DNA of 64,000 nt from Erythroxylum novogranatense (lineage: Eukaryota; Streptophyta; Magnoliopsida; Malpighiales; Erythroxylaceae): NCBI GenBank assembly GCA_029891385.1, contig CM057231.1, positions 23,343,300 through 23,407,299 on the forward strand, written 5' to 3'. Below are positions 24,874 to 38,760 of this stretch, piece by piece. Positions within the stretch are counted from its first letter, which is position 1. Every line of letters starts with the position of its first letter. Position numbers and translations under genes: made by a program. Under the pieces are notes generated by a model. That model worked only from the letters and a program-made list of their open reading frames with translations, had not been told where the DNA came from and searched no databases.

Positions 24874-25152
24874 TTATGACGACAACATGTAGATGAAATA
24901 ACAGAGTTCGAAAATAGATGTCATTCTGTTACTCGAACATCTCATCGTACATTTCCCATTTGTAATATGTGGATACCATCTTATCAAAAAACTTCTTAGG
25001 CATGGCTTCCAAGTCTTGTCTAAACAACTTCTTCCAAAGATCTTGACTTCATCAAGCCTTCCATCCTCGATAAAGCATTCAATAAAGTGAAATAAGTCCC
25101 CATCGTCTTCCCTTGGCCTTTGCTCAACATCCATTTTGTTACTGCGATCCAA
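24874..25152 (-). pseudogene. possible captured pentatricopeptide-repeat-like gene fragment
   Basis: One minus-strand frame reads [23 protein letters not shown]; a neighbouring frame reads [20 protein letters not shown] then YYKWEMYDEMFE before a stop. Together they look like one reading broken by a frameshift, with helix-pair character and words common in plant PPR proteins. Neither frame is long enough to assign with confidence. Same orientation as the other captured pieces. Confidence 0.35.
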
Positions 25153-27480
25153 AATGTTCCGATAGTCACCAAAAGGAACTATTTATGTACACTCGATAAC
25201 TTATTATTGCAAACTATTTATGTACACTCGATAGTTTACTCAATATACACTTAAAAAGTAAAGATTACAGGTTCTTGACAAGACAAAATGGATAATTTTT
25301 ATCATATTGAGGTGAGTAGTGGAAGGTAATAAGGGTAAGTGATATGGAAGGAAATAAATGACAAGATTCCTTAAGTGCAAATATTCCCTCCAATGGTACA
25401 TCGTGGATTATTGTCAGACAAGGAGAACAAAAATCAATAAATACAAGCACACCCTACTGAGAAAGTGACTTGAAACTGAACATTTCTCTCATTCTCAGTC
25501 TCAAAAAACACCAACTCATCATTAAAAGATTTTGTTCCCATCATGGGCTTAACAGGATTCTCCAGACAAACTCCTTACAGAGACACTCAACAGAAGAAAT
25601 GACTCCACTTTGTGCATATTCTTGTAAATTAGCTGAATATTCCTAACAGTGGATTAGAACTTCTGAAATGCTTTCAGTGCTGCTTTTTTTCCCCAAAAAA
25701 TGATGAATTGCATTGTACATGTAGAGAACAATAAACTGAAATCTTCAGTAGCAGTATAAAGAGCAGTATAATGGTACAAGCCATGGGAAGAAATAAACTT
25801 GTGCTGCTAGATTTTAGTCATGCGTAACTAGGAGTTCACAGATGAGAAGAATCAAAGTTCAAATTGATAAAGTCGAAATAATGTTTACTTTAGTCTTGAG
25901 TGAGGAATTTGGAGCTAAAGAGCAGTATAATGGTATAAGCCATAGGAAGATTCAAATATCGCAAGTTAATGTGAAAAAATAAACTTCATAGGCTCATATT
26001 GAGAAATCTAGTCAATTAAAAATCTTTAGAATAAGAAACACGATACGTGCTCAAAAAATTGCGAAAAGGGATAGTGTCCAATCATATCAACTTTGTTTAG
26101 AATGAATTAACCTCTACAGCATTCCTAAGAAGTAACTACTCCAGCCTAAGGCACTTTGACGATGAAAGAAGAAACAGAGAAAAAACTATTAGACTATGAA
26201 AATCCACCAGTATAAGCCATTAGACTACGAAAATCAACCATAAGCATCATATCAAATTACACCCAGATGAGAAAAAGTTATTGAAGTCGAGACCCACCTC
26301 AGCTTTAACAATCGACAATAGGGAGGAGTCCAGAAAGGAAAAAACAACGAACTTGAAAGCTGATAGTGGAGCAAGTGTGGGTAAAGGGTAAACAGAAGAA
26401 GGGAATGAAGAAGCCCAAAAAGAAGTGAGGTCTTCAAGGACTAAAAGTGAAAGAAGATCAAACAAAGAAAAGGGATTAGGGAGAGATAGATACATACACA
26501 TCACTCATGTCTAAAAAAATACATAAACATAGAAGGGAAAAGCGTCACAGAAAAATATAAATTGCAAAGCACAAACTAGTACAGGGGATTTACCTTAAAC
26601 GCAGATCTCCTTAAACAAGAATTTTCCCAATAGGAACAACAAGTAAAACCTGGGATAGAGAAAACACCCAATAGAAATCCGCATTAGAAAACAAAAATGC
26701 ACAATAACCTCAACCCATGATCAGAATACGAATAAAAACCAGAGATTAGGGAAAAGAAAGGCTCAACAAGAATGTGTAATATTACAAGATCGAGGGACTA
26801 ACGCATGATACTGGAGAAGAAGCTTCAAGAGGGAGGCTCGAAGAAGTGGAAGACGTCGAAGAAGGAAAGAGGGAGGGTTAAACTTGAGAAGATAAAAGTT
26901 GTCTTTGATTTTCTATTCGACGAATACATAAAGATAGCTACATATGACTTTTAGGTATTCTGGAAATTTTAATAATACCCATTCTAGCTGATTCTCTATT
27001 ATGTATTTGGTTACAAATCAAAGACAGGGTTATTAATACATTAGGAATAGGGTGGGAATAGAATACCTATTCCCTTATACCAAACAGGCTACGAAAGAAA
27101 TTTATGTTGAGAGAAGATTTCAATGTGATAGGACTCATATGACAATAATATGCTATTTTCTATTGTTTGGTTTCCAAATTTAGGTTTACAAGTTAGATTG
27201 TAAACTAAAATTTATGCTTAACTTTTGATTTTTAATGAAAAGATATTGTGATAATATGTGTATATTTATGTACTAAATAAAAGTTCACTAATTTAATTAA
27301 CTAAAGGTAAATGAAATATGAAATTACCAAACAATAAATTTTATTAGATAACTTTCTTCAAATGAAAATATATTTTGAATTATAAAAATTAATATAAATT
27401 AAATAATAATAATTAATTATTATAAGAACGAACCTTAAAACTAATTTAAACTATATGGACCGAATCTAAAGAACTCTTTT
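25153..27480. other. CACTA 2 interior, possible 5' leader of a captured minus-strand gene near 26800-26890
   Basis: No protein similarity recognised. On the minus strand, 26890 to 26800 is CT-rich (CTTCTTCGACGTCTTCCACT) like a plant 5' leader, and would lie upstream of the PPR-like piece. Open frames such as 26247-26504 are hydrophobic and unsupported. Confidence 0.3.
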
Positions 27481-27489
27481 CATCTTTTC

Positions 27490-27890
27490 TAAAATACTTA
27501 GCGACAAATTATTTTGTTGCTATAAATACTTCTTTAGCAATCATATAATGTGGTTGCTGTAAAGAAGTCATGTAAATTTAGCAACCAAATTTATTGGTTA
27601 CTAATGAAAATTTTGAAATACTTTTAGTGACCACTTAATAGTTGGTTGTTATTAATAATTTTCTATAGCGACAATTAAAGTTGTCGCTAAAATTGTTAAG
27701 TTTGGTCGATATATTATTATCAATAAATTGTAACTTTTAGTGAACATCTATAGCCACCAAGTATTGATTGGTTGGTAAAAAATATAAGTAACTTATATAT
27801 TGCAACCAAATAATTTTTGGTTGCAAAATGTATATAATTAGCAGCCATTTTACTATGGTTGTTGAGAATTTGGTTGCTGAAACCAAATTT
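27490..27890. repeat. right subterminal repeats of CACTA 2
   Basis: TTGGTTGCTA and TAGCAACCA motifs in both orientations, matching the left array at 14580-15420, up to the terminus TTTTCTTGTAGTG. Confidence 0.85.
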
Positions 27891-27903
27891 TCTTGTAGTG
27901 CCT

Positions 27904-30148
27904 CTTCGGTACTATCCTTGGATGTCGACTCATCTGCTAATTTTGTCTGAACTGAATGATACTTAAAATACTGATCAAATATCATTTGGTACTGTGAAAA
28001 TTAACAAAAACAGAGACTAAATTGCAAATAAAAAGTTTTTTTTAACAAACTCCGCCTCCCTAACGAACGACATTCGCACTCTTATCTATCTCTTTACACT
28101 CTCACTCTCGTTTTTTCTGTCCGTCTCACTCACCATCACCGTCATTCTTCTCGCTCATCGCCCTTACTGTTGTCGTTAATGGCTATTCACCATACAGCCA
28201 ATCGCTTTGGTTGTAGTTTATTGAAAAATTATTAAAAAGGCATTCTTTATCTTGTACATATTTAGATGTATATGATAAAGTCCATGAGATAATTGTACAT
28301 TGCAAATGAAATTATAATGAGATTATAATAATGAGATTCATATTGCATTTATGTATTATTCCTAAATGTTCCTAGTCATTGTTCTATTAAGATTGGACAT
28401 TAATATAATGGAAAAAGACTAGCACACGTTTTGTTTTTTCTTATGAAGGAAGTAGTCGATCTCATAAGATAAAGTATAGATATACTTAAACAAACGTGTG
28501 GGTGCTTGCTAGAGAACAAGTTCATTGAACAGACCCGATATGAGAAATCCATTCGGAACATTACTTGTATGTCTATGAAATTCTCATTGTGATGATTGTA
28601 TAAGTGATCCTTTGACTTGAGATCATCAAAGTTATCTTGTATGGGGATTATTATGTTTTGATACTACTCGTGATCTATTTTATCAAAGGTCGTTAAACGG
28701 TAGTCATTGGATATAGCATGAACTATATGGAAATAGTTGAATAATCAAGATAGGATTCATCACCCTAAAGTAATTAGGGAGAATGTTCTATTGTTCTCGA
28801 TTAATATTGATTAAGAAATCCTTGGCCAAGGTGGAATGATATTTTGTAAACAGTTTACAAATATCATTAATTGAATCAATACCTAACGGCGGAGAACTAA
28901 TATAATTAGACTCAAAATAGAGTAGACATTAATTGCATGCTCTATGTCTAATTAGAACATTGATTGATGAAAGGATTGAATTATACGGAAAAATCATGCA
29001 CAAAAAGGTTAGTCAAAACCACTTTGACATTCCTAAATACTTGGGTGGTCATGATGCATTGCTAGACGTCAATCTTGATCTATGATTATAAATTGTTTAA
29101 TTAGAGAATTAAAGTTAAATTAAAAGGAGTTTTAATTTATCTAATTCTAATTATGAATTAGAATTATAATTTATAATCATTGCGAACATATTTGGGAACC
29201 TAATGGGTTACACATATAGAATGGGTTGGAGAGAGAAAAGTTAATTTAATCAAGTTGTACTTGTTTGTAAAGTTTGAGAAACTTTATGATTAAATAAGAG
29301 ATATTTAGTAAATAAGGATCAATATGAGATATTGATTCTTATATGGGCATATTGGTATTTAATTAGAGTTATTTTTAATTCTAATTAAAGTTTAATTGAA
29401 ATTAATATTTAATTTCAATTAAATTACTAAAACATCCTAAGCTTATTATGAATAGGCTTGAGCTCTATGGAGCTAGCACTTCATGCTTAACCCTCTCTGT
29501 AAAAGTTACAAAGTTCTCTCAACCTGTTCTGTGGATACCGTTAGAGGTCGAACACTTGTACGGCTACAGAGGTTGAAACGGATCGGTTTCGAAAATAGTT
29601 CGAGGGATGCATCAAGATAAAGATCAAGCTTCAAAATAAGATACGAATTAAATTTCTCTTTATTATGATTCGTGTTAATCATTTTATAGAATTAAATAGA
29701 TCTTAGTTTTTAGGAAATCAAAAGTCACAGAAAGGTTTTGTGATTATTCTGTTGCAGTCGGATCATATCCAAACCCAATTTCCCAACAGCCTCCCCACCC
29801 AACTGTCTACTTCGTTCACCTGCGGTCTACTTCTCCAGTCTTCGCTCAAACCTCATCCCTTTGGGATTTTGCTTGCTGCTCACTGCCTCTCCCTCGTCTC
29901 CTCCACTAGTCCACACCTCCACAATCCACCACCATCGCTGCCGACCTAGATCTAAAACCAAAATTTTCAGATCTAGTTATGTCACTCGTGTCATGACCCG
30001 ACCCACCGAAATTGATCTTGTGATTATTTTGGGTGTACTTTCAATTGCTATTTTCAGCTCCTAAATTGCATTTTTGATTGTGAACTTGGAATTGAATTGT
30101 GAATTGTGAATGGTTGGATTGGAATTGAATGAAATGTAAGGAAAAAAA
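27904..30148. other. host-like flank with UTR-like segments and a possible decayed LTR
   Basis: Immediately right of CACTA 2 the minus strand is open (MIFDQYFKYHSVQTKLADES), with a plausible acceptor TTTTCACAG near 27997, but I cannot identify it. 28040-28190 and 29750-29960 are pyrimidine-rich and UTR-like. Between them, 28215-29755 has the look of a copia-type LTR (GGGTGCTTGCTAGAGAACAA, TTCTGTTGCA end), yet no target duplication was found. Confidence 0.35.
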
Positions 30149-30153
30149 TGGAG

Positions 30154-33100
30154 TATAACGTCGAACTTTCTAAGTCCTTTTATATTGTTCTATACTTAGA
30201 GATGCTATTGTATATTGATATATACATGCTGTATATGAATTCAAAGATTTATTTAAAATCTTTTTGGGTTAATATGTCAGTGATTTATAATGTTATATGC
30301 CCTTTTCTCATGAACTTAGAGTTTATCAATATGCGAAATATTGGAGATTTCTGACATATAAGCTTCTAAGTGTGTAAAACTGAGTCCATTGGATGGATAT
30401 GACCATAGTGGTTGAGTTAAATGTTTTTTAATGCCTTAGAGGTGATTAGACATGATTTATAGACTTATTAGACACCTATAAAGCTTAATTAGAAAGATTA
30501 ATGTACATAAGGGCTTATCTGCCAATTATAAAAAGTCAAAGGACTTAAACGTAATTTTTCACTTCTTGGAGGATCAATACGCAATTTTGTAAAGTTAAGG
30601 GGCTTAATTATTATTCCCAAAAGTCCAAGCACCAAAATAAAAATAAAAGCTTTGGTGATTCCCAAATTTTTGTCTTAATTGCAAATTTAGGAAAAGTTTG
30701 GAGGGTAAAATGGTAATTTCACATAACCTAAGGGCAAAAAGATAATTTAACCATATTTTGGTCAAAAAAGAGTTAATATTCTAGACCCTTCTCCATGTAA
30801 GATCGTGCACCCCATTACTAAAGACTTAAAACATGTTGTTTTAATTCAAAGAAGGGAGAAGAAAGGAGAAGAGAGGAGAAGAACAAGCAAGTTTCTGCCA
30901 TCCGTAAAATTCCACCCTTTTTTTGATTCTCTAACCCAAAACAAGGTGGTCTAAGCTAATTTGGGTCAAGGAACTCAAATCTATCATTAGATTTGAGAAA
31001 TTATCAAAGGATTTAAAGATATCATCAAAGGAAGGTTTAGGTAAATTTTGTCTCATCTCTCTCTACATTAGGGTTTTTAGTTTGGTGTTAAGATATGTTG
31101 TTCTCCATGCTTGAATACGAATGAAACATGGTTTAGATGAATGAAATGTATCATGGAAAAGTTTCTTTAAGCCAAAACTGAAATTGTCCCCATTTGGTGA
31201 AAGTTTGTAAATTTTTGAATATCTTTTGAAATTGATGGTCTAAATGAATTCTATGGTGATAATTGTACATATATAATGTGAATTGATGATGAAAAATGAA
31301 GAAGAAGTATACTGGATAGGCTTGGTCGAAATGATGGAAGAAGGAATGGATGAATTTGATGAGTTGTGTAATTATGATAAATGTAGCTTAAATTAAGGGA
31401 ATTGGATTGAATGAAGTGGTGAATATGTCATTGTTTGGAAGTGTTTACTATATTTCAAGATAGGAGCATGAATTATCATGATAAAGCCTTAAAAATATGA
31501 CATGAAAGTCATGCGCATTGGGTGTTCGATAAAATGTCTAAGTGAACTTGGCTTAGGATTTAAGGATTCGAAATGATATACATTGAAAGCAACTTTCATG
31601 TTTACTTAAAGTAAACTTGAATTGTTGCTTAGATTGTTGAATAATGACCTAATGTGCTTGGATAAAAATGTGCTTATTTATGCTTTGAAATGAGTAAGTA
31701 TTGAATTAAAGGCATTAAATACCTTAGAAAATGCAAAAGAAAAGCTAATACAAATAGTAAGGAAGTAACCATGTGAGAAGTTTAATGGTCAAATCCTATA
31801 GCTTAAAGAGATATTGTGTTTTATACACTTATGTGATGGTGTATAAATATGAAATTCATGTTTTAAGTAGTAAATAAATTGTATGTTCTTTTTATGTATA
31901 AAGGCTCAGGAGTTGTGAATCAAGGAGCTCGTACCGAGGATTGTTGAAGTTAAGGGATTGTATATCTTCTTTTGAGGTGAGTTGGGGAAGCCATATCTCT
32001 CAAATGAGATTAGAACATCCGAAGACATGTATGATGAATTGTATGTGAATTTTGAACCTAAGTAATGCATAGTAGAATTGAATCTCAAATGGGTGCTAAT
32101 ATTATTATGTATTTAAGAAACGACATTATTTTGAAACTGATTTTTTTATTACGTATTTTGAAAAATGATATTGTTGTCAACAAACCTTCATTTGAAGTGC
32201 AAAGGACAATGTTTTATTTTCTGAAACTACATTTTTGAACAACTATGGATTTGGAGTGAAAATGATGACTTTTATTGCATGAGATAATGTTTTGGAATTT
32301 AAATATGCATAATCGAGTCATATATGATACTACATTTTTGAACAACTTTGGACTTGGAGTGAAAAAGATGACTTTTATTGCATGAGATAATGTTTTGAAA
32401 TTTACATATGCATAATTGAGTCATGTATAATGCCTATATTTGTTCTCTTTTGGCTTAGAGTCATGGCACGGTTTTATTTTATCAATTAGACCGATAAATA
32501 AAGGCATGGTGCCTTACTTTATTTTTGTACTTAATTTTTATATATGATTTTGTGATTGGTGAGGAAACGATTGGCCAATCGTGTGCTAGGCACAACTGAT
32601 TAAGTAACCCCTGTACCTTCGATGCTAGTACATAAAAGTCGAGTCCCCATATCGACACCTTTCTACGGGATTTGCGGGTGATGTCACACCTAAGATCTGG
32701 ACATCGATGAGGTCATCACTTAGGGTTATGACGCTCTTGTCGACTGTAGTCTGGACTCACCATGGATTAAAGTAGCCAGCACCGAAAATCAGTGGGTGTG
32801 CACATTAGTTTGGCCAACTAGTGGTCATATACATGATTGTTTTATCTTATTTTGATATTTGTTTTTTGACAAGATTTGATTTATACATATGATGTTTTTC
32901 TGCTTATGTGTACTAAAACTAGAACCTATGTTCACCTGACGAGTGATTAATAGGCTAGGCCTATATGGTTCCTAACCAGTATACATTGAGTCATAGGCTA
33001 GGCCTATGTGTTTCTATGTAATGTATGTTCACCTCATAGGCCATTTATACCGTTTTGGTGTGTATCGAGTTCTATTTGTGATATATGTTTTTCCTACTCA

Positions 33101-33630
33101 CTGAGTATATAGTGTACTCACCCATTTGCCTTCCAACCCTGCAGGATAATTTAGTGACCTTGAAGCTCTGAGTAGATCGTACGATCTTTTGACATTTTAG
33201 AGTATTACCGCACGTGGGTAGTTTACTGTTTTGAACTTTAGTTGCATAGTGGCTCATGAACTATTTTACTATTTTTATTGAATTTAGTGGCTTCATGATT
33301 TTATAAATTTAACTATTGACTATTTTTTTGTTGTAAAAGACTTTATGTATAAACTTTTGATATTATTGTTGAGATTGTTTTGAGTGAACTTTAAAGTCCT
33401 GAAGTTGTGGTAAAATTTTTGATGTGAATATAAAAGTGTGTTTAAAATTGTTTGCAGGTATTTGATTGAGTTTCGGGATTTTTAAAATACAGCAGTTGTG
33501 TTGCCCAATTTTTTTTTAAAAAGAGAGATATTCAGTTAGCCTTGTATAGTCATACTACAGATACCGTGAGTGTCCTTAACATGGGTATGCGGCGGTTGTC
33601 ATGGGCCCGATATGGTGCCAGATCGTGACA
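30154..33630 (+). repeat. 5' LTR of the gypsy element
   Basis: 3477 bp; first bases TATAACG (TG lost to TA), last CGTGACA. It contains a 103-bp tandem duplication starting at 32227 and 32330 that the 3' LTR lacks, which explains the ~98-bp length difference. Confidence 0.9.
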
Positions 33631-34610
33631 ATTAAATTAGTATTAGAGCTTGGTGTTTATGTTTTCAAAAGTGTTATGCCCATTTTCAAAAAGTTCATGA
33701 GCCTTAGGAATCGAGTCTGGGTGTCAAGAGTCTTTGGTCGAGAAGTTGAGTCTCAGATCATTAAGTTGATGTCTTTAACAGTAAGATGATTTTGACCTCG
33801 ATTAAAGTACTTGTTGACATTCCTTGGGATGTTTGGGATATCAGATAAGCTAGTCTTAGACCGATCTCTTTTATTAAACAATGTCTTTTTCTTTAATTTA
33901 TAGTGATAGTATAGTTGGATGAGGAAGGGGAAGTCGTCACAAGGTTGAACCTTTGCGACCTGAGCTAGAGGATATTAATCATGCCCTGGAGTCGTTAGAT
34001 CCCCCTCTCATTATAGTCACTCCTCTTTGAGACCAAGTGGGTTGTGATGAAGTATATACAGCTTGTGAGATAAGGACCGGCGATGCTGTGTTAGAGGAAG
34101 ATCTTATTCCGCTCGATCTCTGAGATTTCGAGGTGATATTGGGGATTGACTAGTTAGAGAGATATCACACCAGGGTTGATTGTTTTAAGAAAAAAGTAGA
34201 GTTTGACCTTCACAGTGGAGTCCCAATTAAATTTACTGGTGATCAACAGATATTCCCGAGTTGTTTGTTATCAGTGATCAAGGCTAAGAGGTTGATTCAA
34301 GGGTGCCAGACATACCTCACATATATGATTGACACTTCGACATAGAAGGTCGAACCAGGAGATGTCCTTATTGTGTGCAAATTTCTCGATGTCTTTCTGG
34401 AGGAGTTACCTAGATTGCCACCGTATCATATGGTACTAGCAGAATTGAAAGAATTGAAGATTCAACTACAAGAGTTATTGGATAAGGGTTTCATCAGACC
34501 AAGTCATTCACCGTGGGAGTGGGACCCTTCGCTTATGTATTGATTATCGACAGTTAAACAGGGTTACCATCAAGAATAAATATCCACTACCCAAGGTCGA
34601 TGACTTGTTT
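33631..34610 (+). pseudogene. gypsy gag/protease/RT 5' part, degenerate
   Basis: Primer site at about 33636-33648, then a stub resembling the gag start near 33915 (GRGSRHKVEPLRPELED). Most of gag and the front of protease are deleted. From about 34050 the frame reads AVLEEDLIPLDL, stop, DFEVILGID, stop, LERYHTRVDCFKKKVEFDLH, the C-terminal part of a gypsy aspartic protease. RT starts with KFLDVFLEELPRLPP, then [26 protein letters not shown], a second deletion, and [24 protein letters not shown] at 34610, where the solo LTR enters. Confidence 0.85.
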
Positions 34611-37600
34611 TGTAGCAACCCACTCTCACAAGACACGTACCAGACATCCATGGTGATATTCGAGTACGTACCCCGCAAGGGTGACATGCTAAAACAATCA
34701 TTTAGTCAAAATTTATTACAAAACTTTTGTTTCTTTAAAACAAGGTACATGCAAGCAGAAATTACTAATCAAATTGGGCCCATGTCATTTAAAAACATTT
34801 CCATTTCCAAGCTACAATCTTTACAAACATTAGTATTCAACCTTAAATTTGGGCCATTTCAGATACAAACCACTTGAAACCATAAAGTCATTTCATTACC
34901 AAATCGTTTACATACACTTTGTACAATTCTTGTTGAACATAATTCAAAAATAAAGTCAATGAAGACATGTGCAGGTACAAACTGATCCCGACTCCTAATC
35001 CATATTAGACCTCAGTGGCTGTACTCCATTTAGCCTAGCTGAAATAATTCCTCAGAACTTGAAAAGCCACATTACAATTTTTGATGAGTTTTGCAACTCA
35101 ATGAGTGAACCATCATTGATGATTTCATCGGATTACATACAAACATCACATATATCACAGATATTCATTAAGAACATAATTATTTTTCAGACACTCACAT
35201 AACAAGGCATAACATATGGTCACTCATTATAGTTTTGCAAATCATTCATGAATTACAATCTTATATGAATACTATATGCATGAGACTCACTTTCGTTCTT
35301 ATTGTTGTGATTGAGTGCCTATCACATACTTATACAAATACTGGCCCATAGGGCTCAGTCAGAATAGAATCATGGAGCATAGCTTTACGTGCACACACAT
35401 ATATCATGGATTAAAGCTCTACGTAGAAGCGCTTCGTACTGGCTACTCAAGTCACAACGCCTTTATCTGAGCATGCATTTATGAAATGCATCAAATACTG
35501 ATTATACCATATCAGACAATCATATATGATGTTCAATCAGAAATTCATAATCATCGGACCTAAGTCCGGCATTCAACATACGTTGAGAATTCACATATCA
35601 TAAGGGGTTTCACATCAAATCGGAACACTTCCAATGCATCAAAACTCATTATGACATATATGACAATCACATAGGATGCTCAAACAAAACTCATAATCAT
35701 CGAACCTAAGTCTGGCATTCAACTTTCGTTGAGGATTCATATATCATACAAAATTTCATAACCCTAAAAGCCACAATCAAAGCACTTCTAATACATTCCC
35801 AAATATTGATCTCCTCGGACAATTAAAGTCCGGAATTCATAATCAAATCGAAAGCAATATAACAATATTGGAAGCTTAAACAAATCAAATTAAATCAAAT
35901 CCTAGGAAATCATCTAGGTTGACTCACAGTACGCTCCAATAAGCTATTTCCTGGATGGTCCGGCAATGTCCGATTGGCGTCCGATATGCTCCTCTAAAAT
36001 ATACAAAACACATTCACAAATATCACATTTTTGCATTAATACATAAGTGGTTCTTTTATGCACATCAATGTATAGAATGTATGCACAATGCATGTTCAGT
36101 GGCAATTTCAGGGTATAATGACGCGATCCTTATCGAAATCATTCATATATCAAAACCCTCATTAATACCAGGTATAATTACAATTGGATTGAACAAAACA
36201 ATGTAAAACAATTTCATAGCTTCATTGACCACTCAGATTTTTCCTCTAATACACATATGAATCAACTTTCCATGCTAAATCTGATAAAGTAAATGACCAA
36301 ATTAGACAAAAATTCCTTCTGTAAAGTTGTTCTCCCATTTCTTATCTTTTTAATGACACAAAAATCGTTTAATTTGGTTTTGTATACAAAGAAATATACT
36401 CAAAATATCTTTGACTATTCTTAAGTTCCAACAGAATTCTTACCTCAACTTCCAACCAACATTTGAAACTCTTAGAGACAGAATTAAAACTCCATTTCTT
36501 CATAAACGTTGTAGCCCTATGGCTCTAGTTTACATAAAATCAAAAATCACCCAATTTGGATCAGTATAGAGAAAGTTATGGTCAAAATACGAATCATGTT
36601 CGAGCAGTCGAATGAGGGGTGCTCGCCGTGACGTGGAGAAAAGATGAAGTCGCGACTTACAGCCCAAAAATCAGTTTTCTTAGGATTTCTTGCAACGTTC
36701 TCCGCAACGAGCTCAAGGGGGTCTCATACGTTACGACGTACAAAAAAGAATGAGCCGCGGCGAGAATAAAGATGGAGGCCGCGATGTACAAACAAGAATA
36801 AGCCACATATCGCGACGTACAAAAAAGAATAAGTCGCGACGTCTGGTTCTGAAACTCGTTTTCCCCACTTTCCAGACTTCAAACCCAGACTTCACTTTCT
36901 CACACTACCAATTTTTTCTCATATCAATTAACTCAGATCATACTCAAAGCAATTCTTCTAACTCATCAACACACACACACAATTAAAAATCCAATATTCA
37001 TACTTAAACATCAACTTCACTTCCACTGATAAACAACGAACAAAAATGTATGCATATCCATTTCGACTTTCTCAAAACCCGAACAGAGAATTTACAAATC
37101 TTCCAATTTAGAGTTCATTCAACACCATATTAACAATTTCCTACTCTCAATCAATCATCTACTCTATTCAAAACCGAAACCAACTTCTCTAACCTCACAT
37201 GCATGCATCCATTTCCACTGAAAAACATCATTTACAACTACAGAACCCAACTTAAACATAACTTACTTGAATCGGGTATGAATTCCAGCAAAGAGAACAA
37301 ATTAAAAACAACAAAATTACCATAACTTTCATTCGGATGTCAAGTGTTTCTTCACCGACTTGCAGTGCATTTTTCCTAGCTCAAACTCATACTCGTGTAT
37401 ACTATGCATGCCTTACACGTGTCCTCTCTAACATAAGCCATTTGTCTTCTGCCTATTATTGCCACTTGTCCCAATTATAGGTTGCCACATGTCATCCCAT
37501 AATTGGCCAATAAATCAATATTTTTCACAAAATTCAATAAAAATTCTAAAATATCCGAAATAATACCAAAATTGCCAAAACATATTTTAATCATATTAAT

Positions 37601-37762
37601 AACTCAATTATACCCAGAAATGTCAAAGAATGCAAGTAAAATTATATGAATGTGCAAAATGTGCATGTCAAATTTAGCATAAACATGAATTGTACTTTCT
37701 GATTTCTCAATAATTCTCGTAATTCACAATTTTAGCCCTCACATGGGTAACGGGATGTTACA
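34611..37762 (-). mobile_element. solo LTR inserted in the gypsy reverse transcriptase
   Basis: The insertion begins TGTAGCAACCC and ends GGGATGTTACA. TGTTT is duplicated at both edges (34606-34610 and 37763-37767), and removing it plus one duplication rejoins the RT frame [14 protein letters not shown] exactly. At 3152 bp with no pol sequence it is an LTR left by recombination. Minus orientation is inferred because the reverse complement begins TGTAACATCCC, a common gypsy LTR start. It contains a short tandem array of CGCGACGTACAAAAAAGAAT-type units at about 36730-36845. Confidence 0.88.
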
Positions 37763-38760
37763 TGTTTGATCAGTTAAGAAGAGCTCCAATATTCTCAAAG
37801 ATAAATTTGAGGTCTGGGTACCATCAGTTGAAGACTGATGAGAATGATGTGCACAAGACTGCTTTCCAGTCAAGGTATGAACACTATGAATTTTTGGTGA
37901 TGCCATTCGGATTGACAAATGCACCTACAGTATTTATGAATTTCATAAACAAGATGTTTCATCCTTATTTAGATAGTTTATCATAGTCTTCATTGATGAT
38001 CTTTTGATTTATTCTAAGGATAAGGAGGAGCATGTTAGACATCTCCGGATTGTGCTACAAATACTTCACGAAAGACTATTATATGTGAAGTTCTCAAAGT
38101 GTGAATTTTGGCTCAGGGAGATAGGATTCCTTGGGTATGTGCATCAGGGAGAGTCTTTTTTTTTAGATTCAAAGAAAGTGGAAGCCATACTTGAGTGGGA
38201 ATAACCTAAGAATGTGACAGAAATTTGCAGCTTTTTGGGGTTAGCTGGTTATTGTCGGAGATTTGTTGAGGGTTTTTCAGTACTTGTAGCCCCTTTGTCG
38301 ATGCTTACTCAGAAGGGGAACAAATTTCAGTGGGATGATAAATGTAAGGCGAGTTTTTAGGAGCTAAAAAGGCGATTGACTTCTACGCCAGTGCTTGCCC
38401 TACCTACCCAGGGGGTTGGGTATGAGGAATACTGTGATGCTAGTCACTAAGGACTTGGTTGTGTACTTATGTAGGCCGAGCGAGTGATTGCATATGCTTC
38501 CAGAAAGCTTAAGAAACATAAGCTAAATAATCCTATACATGATTTAGAGCTCGCAGTAGTAGTGTTTGCACTCAAGCTTGGGAGACACTATCTTTATGGG
38601 GAGACTTGTTGTATATACACCGACCACAAGAGTCTGAAGTACCTAATGACACGGAAGGAGCTAAACCTCAGACGAAGGAGATCGTTGGAATTGATTAAGG
38701 ATTAAGACTTAATAATCGACTATCACCTGGGAAAAGCAAATTTGGTGGCCGATGCATTGA
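37763..38760 (+). pseudogene. gypsy RT and RNase H, degenerate
   Basis: Continues RT after the solo [23 protein letters not shown], then [13 protein letters not shown] 1-nt deletion near 37980 precedes the catalytic box [11 protein letters not shown] (the YxDD-type aspartates are kept). RNase H follows with [30 protein letters not shown] and a stop before LIIDYHLGKANLVADALSRK. In-frame stops at about 38202, 38359, 38448 and 38703. Confidence 0.92.

Noticed and set aside
28215..29755. Solo copia LTR
   Set aside because: LTR-like wording and ends, but no target duplication or matching second copy could be found; kept only as a possibility.
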